64,000 bases of DNA from Coleophoma eucalyptorum. Lineage: Eukaryota; Ascomycota; Leotiomycetes; Helotiales; Dermateaceae. The stretch lies in contig JALRME010000001.1 in NCBI GenBank assembly GCA_026120035.1, positions 2,803,909-2,867,908 on the forward strand, written 5' to 3'. The notes below the pieces were generated by a model that was not told where the DNA came from, searched no databases, and saw only the letters and a program-made list of their open reading frames with translations. The position numbers were made by a program, and so were the translations under genes. Shown here piece by piece: positions 10,482 through 21,509 of the stretch (positions within the stretch are counted from its first letter, which is position 1; every line of letters begins with the position of its first letter).

Positions 10482-11461
10482 TTATGCTCCGTATCTCGTA
10501 AAGCAATCCTCTTGGTGTAAGGTTAAGCAATCCAGAGCACAAACTCTTCCACCACATCTCGTGCATTTCACACGTCCCCAATACCCACAGACTTCACAGA
10601 ATTTCCGCATAGGTTTCCTTCTGTCCTCATCTGTCCAATCTCCTCGTGCCTCATTATAACTCGCCGGTGGTATAGCCAACAGCTTCTCCAATTCTTCCTG
10701 CGTGGGCAATGGAGGTATCTTCGACATTAGCAGAGGATCATTATCTGCAGGGTGTGAAGCTGGTGGAACAATGCCATCTGTAGAGAGAATAGGCGCGTCA
10801 TTCATGGGTATATCTGTGCTAGGTTCCGATTTTATTGGCGGGGGCGTGGCCAACTGCGAAGGCGTTGATACTCTACGCAGTGGTGTTGATACTGGAGGTA
10901 CATTTGGATCCTTTTTCTTGTGAGAGCGCTTCCCAGCACTTGTAAGATGTGATGTTGCCGTCCCAAGAGCTCGGATGGCTGGTGTTGCAGGCGCAGGTGC
11001 TGAGGGTTGTGAGAGAGCTGATACAAGCGCCGAGAGCGCTTCGTAGTCGGACAAGTGGTTCGCAAAAGTCTTCTGGGATTGCAGTATCTTTCGCACAGCA
11101 GGAGTCACTTTTCCATGACTTACTATGGTGTCTGTTAGCACTATGATCCTTGTGAGGCTGCACCTAAGAAAAATCAGAACATACCTCGCCCCGCGTTGTC
11201 ACGATGCCTTATTGGGACCGGAATAGAGACGTCACGGTGACTCTCTCGATCGAGGGCCGCTAGCTCTCGTAGTATCTTCGCATCCTGCTTCGCAGTCGTG
11301 TCGTTTGAGCTGGTGTTTGGATTCGCGTTGCGAGCACGTTTGCGCGAGGAAGGCTGTGAGGCTGTCACGGAACTGTTCACTCCTGTATCTGGAACGTAGG
11401 CCCAGCCTGGCGCTGGGGCAGCTTTTGCTGTGAGCTCTTCTCTAACCCCAAAGTTAATCAT
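10482..11461 (-). CDS. VPS71: HIT-type zinc finger protein, SWR1 complex subunit Vps71
   Basis: Exons on the minus strand are 11461-11185 and 11122-10482, with a 62-bp intron that restores DNAGR-VSHGKVTPAV; about 305 residues. The start is the ATG of MINFGVREEL, which fits the conserved fungal N-terminus followed by APGWAYVPDTG. A basic nuclear-type segment (SSRKRARN) follows. The C-terminus is a HIT zinc finger (CEVCGYWGRVKC, CGGRVCALDC, then H and C), residues about 268-302. Family knowledge: Vps71/Swc6 with Arp6 helps the SWR1 remodeller exchange H2A for H2A.Z. In-frame ATGs upstream exist (to 11560), but the conserved start is preferred. Confidence 0.87.
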
Positions 11462-11892
11462 GGCTATTATATCACCATCAGGGTGGTTTTGTATTTTGAG
11501 GGAGCGAGTGGAGTTGCAAACTGATAAATCTCGAGATGGGAATGAGGCGAGGCTGATCAAAGTTCTTAGTGCCGAATATAATATAGGAGTTTACAGATGC
11601 GTTCTGGATAGATTTAGGTTAAGGACAGGATATCTTAATCCACTATGGCTATTCTCATCTTCGATATTCATGTGGTCAAATTCACATCATGTGAGCCTTT
11701 TCTTAAACTCCATTCCAATTCAATTCCGAATGTAATGTAGCAGTCCAATGCTATGAAACCACGAGCTATTGTACACACACAAAAGCATGCTTATATTGAT
11801 TGCGCAATATAGCAGTTTCTGGAAAATATGTCCTGTTCGCATTCTGATTATCGTACCATGCCTGTCTGTATTCTGATGCATCATTCCACCCC
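11462..11892. other. Intergenic between two minus-strand genes
   Basis: Promoter of VPS71 and 3-prime flank of the mitochondrial protein gene. AT-rich toward 11700-11830. No gene seen. Confidence 0.45.
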
Positions 11893-12442
11893 TCACTTCT
11901 TCTTCTCCAATTCCTGGAGCTTTTCCTCTAGCGTCTGCACATAGCTGTGTACTCTTTGAACTGAAGCTTGAAGGCTCTGCAACATCTGTTAGCCAGCTGT
12001 CTTGGGAAATGGGGAGGTGGTTGAATACGTAGATATCCTCCGTCAAAAGCTCATTCGAGACCTGTAGCATTTGTGATCAGCTGCTGCCTGCAAGACCTAA
12101 ATTGACAGGTACAAATGCCTACCTTGTACTCTTCCAATACGTAATAATAGACACCGGCACCAGCAAGAGTACTTCCCAGAAGGAATCCGAATAGACTGAG
12201 GAAACATATATTAGCCAAAGCCCTCAAATGCTGGAGCAAATCAGATGTTTCTGGAGCAAGCTTGAAGTATGGATTACTGACCCTCCCCTGAATGCGCCGA
12301 CTGGTTTTCGAGCTGGGAGAGGTGTTGCAATGACCTCTGCGAGTCTCTTGGTTGAGCTATGGAAGCTTTGCGTCGCGCGGAGAGGTACGGAAGGGGTACA
12401 AGAGATGGCTCGCACCGCTGGCGAAAGCACACGCGATGCCAT
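11893..12442 (-). CDS. Small predicted mitochondrial membrane protein with coiled coil
   Basis: Four minus-strand exons: 12442-12282, 12195-12123, 12061-12029 and 11976-11893, about 116 residues. The first exon encodes a basic, Ser/Ala-rich presequence (MASRVLSPAVRAISCTPS then FHSSTKRL), as expected for mitochondrial import. Exon 2 carries one hydrophobic span (LFGFLLGSTLAGAGVYYYV). The C-terminal third is a charged coiled coil ending LEEKLQELEKKK. The last acceptor is a tandem choice: ATAG/CAG sites 9 nt apart add or drop Met-Leu-Gln (exon start 11985 or 11976), both in frame; the shorter product fits a regular heptad better. It looks like a conserved fungal protein of unknown role, probably in the inner membrane. 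Location is inferred only from composition. Confidence 0.72.
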
Positions 12443-12888
12443 TGCTCTGAGACTCAGGAAACTGGGAAATCTGGAGATCGTGTTAAACTACCGCTCGTAG
12501 CAGAGGAGAGGTTGGTGTAGATCTGTTACGGGGATGCTTCAAGCGCTCGCTGCGATTATCTTACGTCGTTCTGAACCTGGGGAAGTTATCCGTCGGTTGA
12601 CCAAAAGGGTAGTTGATTAGCAAATTAGCAAGTTACAAGACCAGGAACAAGTTAAAACTCAAATTAGATCGGCAATAAACCTTCACTTCATGCATACATT
12701 ATCATTTCAGACAAAGTTCAGTACACAATCAATTAAGTAGTCGCATACTTATGAAACAGAAGATCGATTTTTCATTACACGCTGTTAGTGCCTTTGCCCA
12801 ATACCCCCAGACTCATCCATGCTCATTGAACGGACGTTATAAAATGAAATTTGTAATACGTGTTATACAATTTGCTAAGATGCCACTT
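12443..12888. other. Intergenic between two minus-strand genes
   Basis: Promoter of the small mitochondrial protein gene and 3-prime end region of the PDI gene. No additional gene seen. Confidence 0.45.
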
Positions 12889-14726
12889 TTACAATTCATC
12901 ATGGGCATCGGCCTCCTCGGTCTTCACAGCCTCAGCAGCTTCACTGACCTTGCTCTTGACGGACTCAGTTGCGGTCGAAGCGGCACTCTTAGCCGACTCG
13001 GTAGCAGCCTCAGCCTGCTTAGCAAGAGACTCAACATCTGGCTTCTCAGCTTCTGGTGCTGACTCATCATAAACGACCTCGATGGCGTTCTTGCCATTCT
13101 CCTTGACAAACTTGATCAAGTCTTCAATGCTTCGGCTACCGCTGTAGGTAACAGGGTTCTTCTTGTCACCAGCCTTGAAGAGCTTGATGGTTGGGAAACC
13201 TTGAATCTCATCAGGAACATCGTTTGCGGTGGCATCAACCTTTGCAATAGTGACCTTGTCAGAGTGGCCGCCGTCAACGTAAAGACCGGCAAGAATGTCA
13301 TATTTTGGAGCCAGGGCCTTGCAGTGTCCGCACCATGGTGCATAAAACTCGACCAAAACATCTTTGCTATCATCCAAGACAATAGAGTCGTAGTTCTTGG
13401 CGACGATGATCTGGACTGGACCCTCCTGCTTCTCAGGAATTGGCTCAGACTTGATGCTTGGCTCGACCTTGCCACCAACAAAGTCGTCGACGAAAGAGCC
13501 AATATCCTTGGCAGTAAGCTTCTTCTCTTGGTCGAATGGGAACTTCTTGTTGTTGACTGTGTCCTGAATGGCAAACGCAGGGAACTTGTCGGCCTTCAGG
13601 TTGAGGTTACCAGCGTGGGCACCAAATGCCTTGGCATCAATGGTAGCAAAGCTAATAGCACCACGATGCTTCTCAGCGATATCCTTCAATGAAGCCGCAA
13701 GTTCGGTTCGCTCATCCTCGGTCTCGGCAAAGATGTATGCCAATGGAATACCGGCGGACATGTAGGAGGCGTAAGTGTCTGGGCCGACCTCACCGATCAA
13801 TGGGATCGATGCCGTCTTTGCGAACTTCTCAATAGCCTCAATATCAAACTTGTCGGCGAAAATACTCTTGCCCTCATCAAACGATTTGTAAAGCACAACA
13901 GATGGGAAGGTAACATCCTCGGCCTTTGCGAGATCAGCGTCATTGCTAGCACCGAAAGGAAAGGTATCGCGAAGCTTCTCAGCTGCGGCGGTGAATGTTG
14001 TGTTTGAAGCCTTATCATCCGCGGCGAAGTATCCAACAACCACCACCTTATCAGCCTTTTTGAAATCTTCGAGTGTGTCTTCCTTGAGCAGTGAAACTGC
14101 TGGAAGGGACTGCTTGGTCATGTACGAAACAATCCTATTCTCAATATTAACTACAAGAGCATGAATATTAAAGATTTCGTGACTTACGCAGGCGCCTTTC
14201 GTGCACCAGAGTATGGGGTGACATTGTCAGCACCTCTGAAAACTTTGAGAGTTGGATAACCCTCAACACCAAAGCTTTGACAGAGTTCCGCCTGCTCAGT
14301 ACAATCAACCTTAGCAAGCTTGATGTTCTTCTCCTTCAATGTGGTGGCAGCTTCTTCGTACTCGGGGGCTAGAGCTTTGCAATGGCCACTGCGCAGGGTC
14401 AGTGATTTGAGCAAATTGAAACTTTAAAGGCTTTGCTTACCACCATGGCTGTATAGCAGAAGTGAATGTTAGTAATGTCTACGAGATCAGGAAGTTGTAA
14501 GAACATACTGCGAAGACTGTTGAGAAGACAAATTAGCTTAAGCTCGAGAGTTTTCAGCTATGCGCTGAGGCTCGCTCGGAAGACGATACTTACATTCTGC
14601 TAGAACAAGATCGTTGTCCTTGACGAAATCTGTGAAGGTGTCCTTGTTCAAGTCGTGAACATCTGAAGCTGAGGCAAGGGCTGCGAGGCACCCAAGGCCC
14701 AAGGCGATTGATGTAAAGGATCTCAT
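12889..14726 (-). CDS. PDI1: Protein disulfide isomerase (ER thioredoxin-fold oxidoreductase)
   Basis: Five minus-strand exons: 14726-14594, 14516-14509 (8 nt), 14448-14441 (8 nt), 14388-14188 and 14134-12889; introns 77, 60, 52 and 53 bp; 531 residues. Residues 1-20 are a signal peptide ([20 protein letters not shown]). The first active site FFAPWCGHC (45-53, Cys50 and Cys53) is assembled from exon 1, both microexons and exon 4. The second, FYAPWCGHC, has Cys385 and Cys388. Between them lie the b and b-prime thioredoxin-like domains, and a Glu/Ala/Ser-rich c region ends in the ER retrieval signal HDEL. It forms and rearranges disulfides in secretory proteins in the ER lumen. All splice sites are GT-AG and the frame closes exactly; skipping either microexon alone, or both, breaks the frame or the site. 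Confidence 0.92.
14441..14448 (-). other. PDI1: 8-nt microexon (PDI exon 3)
   Basis: CCATGGTG on the minus strand, preceded by CTATACAG and followed by GTAAGCAA. It encodes Pro-Trp and two bases of the first active-site Cys codon, completed by exon 4. Confidence 0.85.
14509..14516 (-). other. PDI1: 8-nt microexon (PDI exon 2)
   Basis: TCTTCGCA on the minus strand, preceded by CTCAACAG and followed by GTATGTTC. With the last base of exon 1 it encodes Phe-Phe-Ala directly before the active-site Pro-Trp-Cys. Confidence 0.85.
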
Positions 14727-16425
14727 ATTGACGACAGAACTGGCAAGCTGAGAGGTGAGCAGACTAAGTCCAAGCGTTAGATAGTGCGTTTAGAAACAAG
14801 CAGATCGGATAGAAATATGAAAAGAGCGCCGCAGGTTGAGATGGAAAGAATGGACGAAGATTTTGAGGCAGGGAACCACGTACCTTTGTAGATGTGTTGT
14901 CTGCAGAAGGGAAGGGAGGAGATGGATGGATAATATAAGTCGCGAAGGCGATCTGTCAGATCAAGGTCGCCAAATTTCGCAGGCCCTCCTTTAAGCTCGC
15001 GTTTAGTGGCAGAGCTTGATAAGCGGGTTTCTGAGAACAGGTGTCTTCATCAAAACCACACCTGACAATCCCCTATCAATTTATGCTGAGTTTGTCAATC
15101 CTTCATGCAGAAGGAGCTCAATCACCCTAAGAGAAACTTTATCCGCTGCAAGCTGAAAAGCACGCAAGGCGTGCCAAGTTTCCTGGGATTGCGTGGATCC
15201 TGACCGTCGAAACTCCTATTTAAATGTCGAATGGTCCTTACCTTTCTTTCACTTTGCGTTTGACGACCTGGAAAAGGTGGCGGCGATGACAAACAGGGCT
15301 GTGTTACTTGACACGTCTCTACCCTAGTCTTGCAGTCTTTGCTGCAACTGAACAATGGTACCCCTCGGCCCATCTCGTAGTAAAGTCGTCGCTCGGCATG
15401 AACCGTTCTACAGAACTGGTAAATCATCTGGAAAGGGGGCCTTAGCGAGGCAACAGGAGTGTGAGGCACCTCCTATTTCTCCAACGTCCTCGGTTATCTC
15501 GTATCCTCCTCATTTATACCGCATGTCGCGAGGTGTAACAGATGTAGATGCTCCTTCTGCGCCCTTTAAACCTGTCAATCTCAATTCTTCAAGCGCTCGC
15601 TCTCTTCGGCTTGCGGTTCAATTTTCACTTCGCATATCTCCAAGTTGTCAGCCTGGAAGTCTCCCTACCTCTGAAGTTCTGGCTTTGCGAATCATTCTTG
15701 TTAGCATCTCTGATGCTCGACCAACCAAAGGAGGACGTCTAGAGGAGCAGAATTGTACACTAGGGGTTCTTCCCCTTTCATCCTTGTGCTTGGTAAATCG
15801 TGATGAGTAGAACATGACGAGCAGCGCTGGAGAATCCTCAATCGAATGAGTAACCTTTCTATTAGCCCATTATGAAGCCACAGCAATGGGATTAATGCCC
15901 ATACTTGTGCCTAAATATCACTACTTTATACGACTCCTATTAAACATTGCTTTAAATTCTTCTCTTTACGTCTCATTTACCTTGATGCAGTCAGTGACAA
16001 CGTTAGCGTTAGCACATATGCCATCAATTTTAGATGATTCTGATTTCGCAGATCACCTGAATAACTCAACTTCCGTTGTCTTCTCGATTGAGGACCGGGG
16101 TTTGTTAAGTCTAAAAATTTCAATGATTAGTTTTTGGCTGTTTCTTGTTCGTCAAGAAATAGGCTGGTGGTACCTTCCACATTGCTTTGTCTTTGCAAAG
16201 CACTTCTTAAGGTAAGGTTATCAGATACCAAGATCTAGTCCGCTTCGCGATCTCAGTTCTGAATTCTGAGCTCCCTCTTTCCTTTCATTCTTGCCGATTG
16301 CCGCCATATGGTAGAAAGGTTCTCATAAATGCTTCCCTTACAGTTCGTCTCTTCTAATCCCATTCAATTTGTCCGCAGTCTTTGGTAGCATCCTACAAGA
16401 CGTCTTTGACAGCGCGAGTTCCAAA
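14727..16425. other. 1.7-kb divergent intergenic region
   Basis: Between PDI (minus) and the large disordered protein (plus). CT-rich sequence (16260-16360) precedes the plus-strand gene. A TATA-like stretch on the minus strand lies near 14930. Frames of 100-150 codons on both strands (for example 15355-15810) have no recognisable content and are treated as chance. Confidence 0.45.
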
Positions 16426-19400
16426 ATGGAGTCTTCAGCATCTCTGGAACTTACCAGAGACAGAGCTACGATGCCAGTGAACCAGTCTCCTCGAGCTCGA
16501 GCGGCTAGCCATGTAAGCAGGATTCACAATGCTTCTTCAATGTGGAATATGGCAGACGAAAACAGCGCTCCGCCTTCACTACCCAGGGGATTTGAGTGTA
16601 TGCTCAAGAATTCAACAGAGACTGGAGACATTGGATGGTTCTCTATCAAGCCCTATCGTCTTCCTCCGCCGTTGAATACACCTCCCAGAAGGGGTCGTAC
16701 CTACAGCAAAGGTATGCAACGGATTCTAGGCCATGAAGCAAACCCGCACCGTGGATTGTCCGACTTTGTCGATGACAGGAAGCGGTTATCTTCCTATACG
16801 CGGAATGTGTCTTCTGAAGCCATCTCTATGTACGCAGACGCAAGCCAAAAGTCGAGCAAACCTCATATTTCGGGCGAATCTAATCACCGCTCATATTCCA
16901 TGACCCAAACGACTTCCTTCTCTCCGTACACACTAACGAGCCACAAATCATATACGAGCCTTCGTAGTCAAGCAGAGAGCAATGTACGGCCAAAATCACC
17001 CTTCACCTACCCATCTCGTCTGAAAAGGCCTGGTTTCCGCCCGTCGTCACCAGCTCTTACTAATGAGGGCCTGAAAGATTATACTAGACGCGCTGAAATA
17101 GAACCCCTATCTTTTGTAAGTGGCTTCTTCCTTTTATCTTAATTATCTTATTCTTCCTACCGCACAAATTTATGCTAACCCTCGTGACCATCTTTCCAAT
17201 CCGCCATTCCATGCTAATAAGTTTCTACATAGGACGGTCGCCATAATTCAGCATCCCCCGCATCATTCTATGCACGAAAACGTGTACCTCAGCCACTAGG
17301 TGTCAGACCGGAACTTGATAAACCAAATCCTCCCAATAAGGCATCGCCAAATCGTCAAGCAACAAGTCCTTTGCAACGGTCCGTCACTCCTGCCACTCAT
17401 TGGGGACGAAGAAGTGGCCCTGCGTCGAATACAACATCGCCAGCGAGGAGTACGTACAGCTTGGCTTCGACTGTGAATCTCTATATGAATACTAGAGCAC
17501 CTTCGACTGTGACAACCCCAGGGAAGGTACCTCCTTCTCCGCTGTATTATGACTACACAGAAGAATTTGAAAATGAGCAGTTGAAGAACAAAGGAAGTTT
17601 GGAGCCACCACCTGCATTCCAAGCAGTAAAAAGCATTCCAGAAGATCGACCTCTGAGTTCATCTGGGCCTATTGTGACTTACAAGCTGCCTGAAGAAGAG
17701 TATTTGGAACCCAATGTAGATGCTTCGCCGTTTTCTGTAGCACCCACGCCCTCTACATACTCTCAGCATGAGAACTTATTAGCTCGACCAAGGACACAGG
17801 ATCATGAGGAGGTTAAAGTCACGCTAACTGGAGTTAATGATAAGCCTGCTTCTACAAGCTTCGTTAAACCCCTTGCAACTCAAGATACTACTCGAAGTCC
17901 AACTCCATCAATTTCACAACCAGGTGTTGAATTTGGTCAGACCTTCGCCCTACCACTAGGTTCCCCAAGGATCATTAGTATTATGGCTGAGACCAGTGGT
18001 AGTACTACTAGTGAAGGTGGTATATACTGCACGAATACGAATGAAGTTGCCAGTTTAACGCCCTTATCTTTGTTAAGAAGTCTGTCAACTAGAGTATCAA
18101 GCGCAATATTTCCAATATCATTAGGACATCTAGCTCAGGTTGAAGACATCGGATCACCAAGAGAAAAAAACAGATGCACCATGAATGGTCATTCATCGAT
18201 AGGCACGGTCAACAACGATCATACCGATTTCATAGGAAGTTCCAAAGAAGCAGTGATAGTGAATGCACCCGCTGAGACTAACGAGCCGAACAGGGAAACA
18301 GTGGAGAAGGGTTCACGAACAAGGCCTGCTGCTGTCATTGACAACCTGCAAAATTTTAGGCAGCTCCCAGGACTATCGTCCACTTTGCCAGGTACAGCTG
18401 CAAAACAGGTGGGTTTAAAGCTTAAAGTAACACCGTACTTCTCAGCATCTTCCACAGCACCAGATTATCACCTCGACAGCAACAACGACGAATTACAAAT
18501 ATCTTTACTTTCTGGTGCAAGAGATCCTGCTAAATTCACCCATCAGGTTTCCAAACGACCAGAATCTCGGTCAGGCACCCCAATGCTGGCCCCAAAACCA
18601 ATATCACCAGCCCGCCAGGCCATATTGAAGAACAGTGTTCCACAGCTAATGAAAGCCTTGCCACCACTACCGTTAGATGCGGGGCATAACTTAACTCTCC
18701 CAAAAAATGGAGCTTTAAAGCCAGCCAGGTGGCTGCCATTTCAAATCCAACGGAGAGAACTTACGGGGAAAGGCAATTTAATCAGAGAGGCGGGGCTGTC
18801 TCATAATAAGCCAACCCTTGAGGATGCGAGGTCAACAGAAGATGTTCACAACTGTCCAGAAAAACATCTGCTGCCGAATAAAGTTGAATCAGTTGAGATG
18901 CGTCACCAGATTGCTAATAGGATAAGCAAAGATAAGTCCATGACAGGCGAAGCTACTCCATTGAGTTTGCCGCCAAAGATGAAGCTCAAACTGAAGAGCT
19001 CAGCATTGCGTCCAATATCACCTCCAGAATCGCGTCCTTGGAATCTCGAAGAGAGTTATCCATGGTCGAACCATGATCCAGCTCTTCGAATACCATCTAT
19101 GGTTTTCGCAGAGAAACCCCCGAACACCAAACCTCCTAAGTTCAAGTTGAAAATCACACGAGCATCCAACTCAACGCTAGGTACAGTGAGAGTGTATCGA
19201 ACTTCTGCCGACTCCAAAAGGGTAAATAGTTTTCAGATTTCAAAACCAAATGACCTCTTCACTCCTGCCACTGATGGAATGGAGAGCATTTTCCGAAATG
19301 TAAGCAGAAATTCGATAGTCCGGAGAGCGAGCTTAGCGAGTACCACGCAGTTAATTAGCAGTGAAGTGATGCTCCGCAGTTCTACACCAGATCTGGCACC

Positions 19401-19830
19401 AACAGCTATAGAGCGACTATCGAACCTAGAACGTCTTATACCACAGGAATTGACACACACGTTAGCTCCGCCTTTTAGCCCCACCGAAGTCAGGAGCTTC
19501 TTCTCTGATGACAGTTCTAACCAAGGAGGTTACAGTCTGAGAAAGAGATTGTCAAATTTCCGGGCACGAATGGGTGCTCCGTACTCTTCTCGTGATATAT
19601 CTCAATCACTTGATGATAATGCTTTTAGGCAGCGACTGACTGAGCAGCCACCTCCTTGCACTGTGTCTGACACAGCCGTGGATGGTCAAAAGGAGCTCAA
19701 TCGCCACGATAAATCTTTGGATACGAGGATGCAGACTCGAAAATTCAAGGCCAGAATATCCGAATTGCTCAAAGGAGCACAGATGGCGTTAAGAAGAGTA
19801 AGGGTACGAAATCAAAAGAAGAGCTACTAG
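16426..19830 (+). CDS. Large disordered fungal protein, unknown function
   Basis: Exons 16426-17115 and 17233-19830 join across a 117-bp intron (join EPLSF-DGRHNS), about 1,095 residues. The frame extends upstream of 16426 without another ATG, so the ATG of MESSASLEL is the likely start. The chain is rich in Ser, Thr, Pro, Lys and Arg and lacks membrane spans or a folded domain that I recognise. The most ordered-looking part is the N-terminus (GWFSIKPYRLPPPLNTP, then KGMQRILGHEANPHRG) and the basic C-terminus (KFKARISELLKGAQ onward). Several PxKFKLKI/T-type basic short motifs recur (MKLKLKSSALRP, PKFKLKITRAS, GLKLKVTPYF). A scaffold or cytoskeleton-linked role is possible but not shown. The long open frame and clean intron support a real gene. 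Confidence 0.7.
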
Positions 19831-21509
19831 GGAAAATGTCAAAACAGGTGCGCGTGACGAATTAGGTGAAAGTCATTGGACTCCACCTGGTGCAACTTTT
19901 CATCAAATGACTCCCCTATCACAAAGAGCTTTGTACCACCTTGGGACTTGTCAAAAATAGTATTAAGGAATTACTGTTTTAACTTCATGGCGGTGCAGAT
20001 GCGCTATTATGCGTTTTCTGGGTATTGTCCTAACCAGGCAACTGGTCTAAACTTTCTACCGCTCTAGATTAGAGACTCGACCTTCAAATGCCTGTCATTT
20101 CATTCTTATTCTTGCTACTGCCAACATGTATCAGAAACAAATCTTTTTGCAATCTAGAATTGACTCTATGTGATATGCACTGAGGTAGTACGATCTTGCA
20201 AAGGAATCTTTGTTTGATAACAACATTCATTCTGCCCGAAGAGATTAGGGCAGAGGAAGAAATTATCTCAATCCATCAAGGTACCAGTATTTCTTGCCTC
20301 TCTAGCTGCAGCGTATATACTGGTAATAATATTTACAACGCCCCTGGTTTGTTCTCAGCTGCCGATTCACCCTTGAAGCACAAGTGTGTCTGTATTGCGA
20401 GTAGAGATGAAAGCCACGTGGAAACAAACGTTAGGATGCCATTGCTCATCAATATACATCTGACAACTGTTTCAATTCTCAACGGGCTAGTACAATTTTA
20501 ATCTGTACCTGAATATCTTCGCGTCGAGCTGCACCTGCATCCCAACTTTACAGCAGACGCTAAGTGACAACCTTATTGGTGAGATATCAAATACCGAAGA
20601 ATTTTTGCATCAATCTCATATGTAATAGCCTGCATCCATCTTTAATCACTTCATGTCCATGTTCTTTCTTTCTCACATGTTTTCATCACAACCTCAACCA
20701 CTTCAAGCATCAACCTTAATGCAGATCATCCAGAGTCATGAAGTGATTCTTCTCCTTCCGCAAGCGTGCAGCTTCATACGAAGGTATGATTCTTATTGGA
20801 AGGCAGGCCCGTGTTTCGAAACCCCACAGATGATGCTGCGAGGTGAAATTCTGTCGCCTCGGAAGGCCCTACTGAATTGAGGAAGCGGGTGTTGAGTGAT
20901 AGTCGTAGCACTTCTGTGGACGTGGAGGATGAAGGGATTACGGATCTAGGTGTGAGTATCGCCTTATCACATCTTATACTGAATGCATGTGTAGCAGAAG
21001 CAGATGTGCCGACCGAGCACTCGATGATGGAGTTTTTTTTCCGGATTTCTGTTCCGTTCAAGAAAAACTAGTACTCTGTCCAATAATTCGTCTATAGATG
21101 ATAAGGAGCAATAAGCTCGCGATTGTGAACACGCTAGGACGATTCATGAAGCCTCAGCTTGGTTGGATGTCAAGCGAGTGGGAAATGTCAGCTACACAGC
21201 AGGACCATAACGTAACAGCAGAATCTTCGGAGGATTTTTGGTTAGAAGACGGCACCTCCAATGATGAACACCCTTTCTTCTTCCCGCTTCACCCACTGAA
21301 TGATTTTGTTTGCGCCATGAGCAATGGAAGCGCGGGAAGCATTAGGCCCAGCAACACAGTAGAATTCAAACAGTGGCGTGCTCCATGCGAGTGAAACACT
21401 GTCACGACTCACACTGTGGAGTACTTTTAGATGAGAGTGTTTGGCATGAATTTGGGCGTGTAGATTATTGTATAGGTTCATAAGCCTAAACCTGGTTAAT
21501 GTATGATTG
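19831..21509. other. 1.7-kb intergenic between convergent genes
   Basis: Lies between the ends of the disordered-protein gene (plus) and MON1 (minus). Reading frames of 60-100 codons on both strands lack ATG starts or any familiar motif. A non-coding transcript cannot be excluded from sequence alone. Confidence 0.45.

Noticed and set aside
14877..14882. TACGTG (UPRE-2-like) upstream of PDI
   Set aside because: A 6-bp match, downstream of the likely TATA element and so probably in the leader; not enough to call an ER-stress element.
15355..15810. 151-codon plus-strand frame
   Set aside because: No family signal and no intron-supported continuation; within the PDI divergent spacer.
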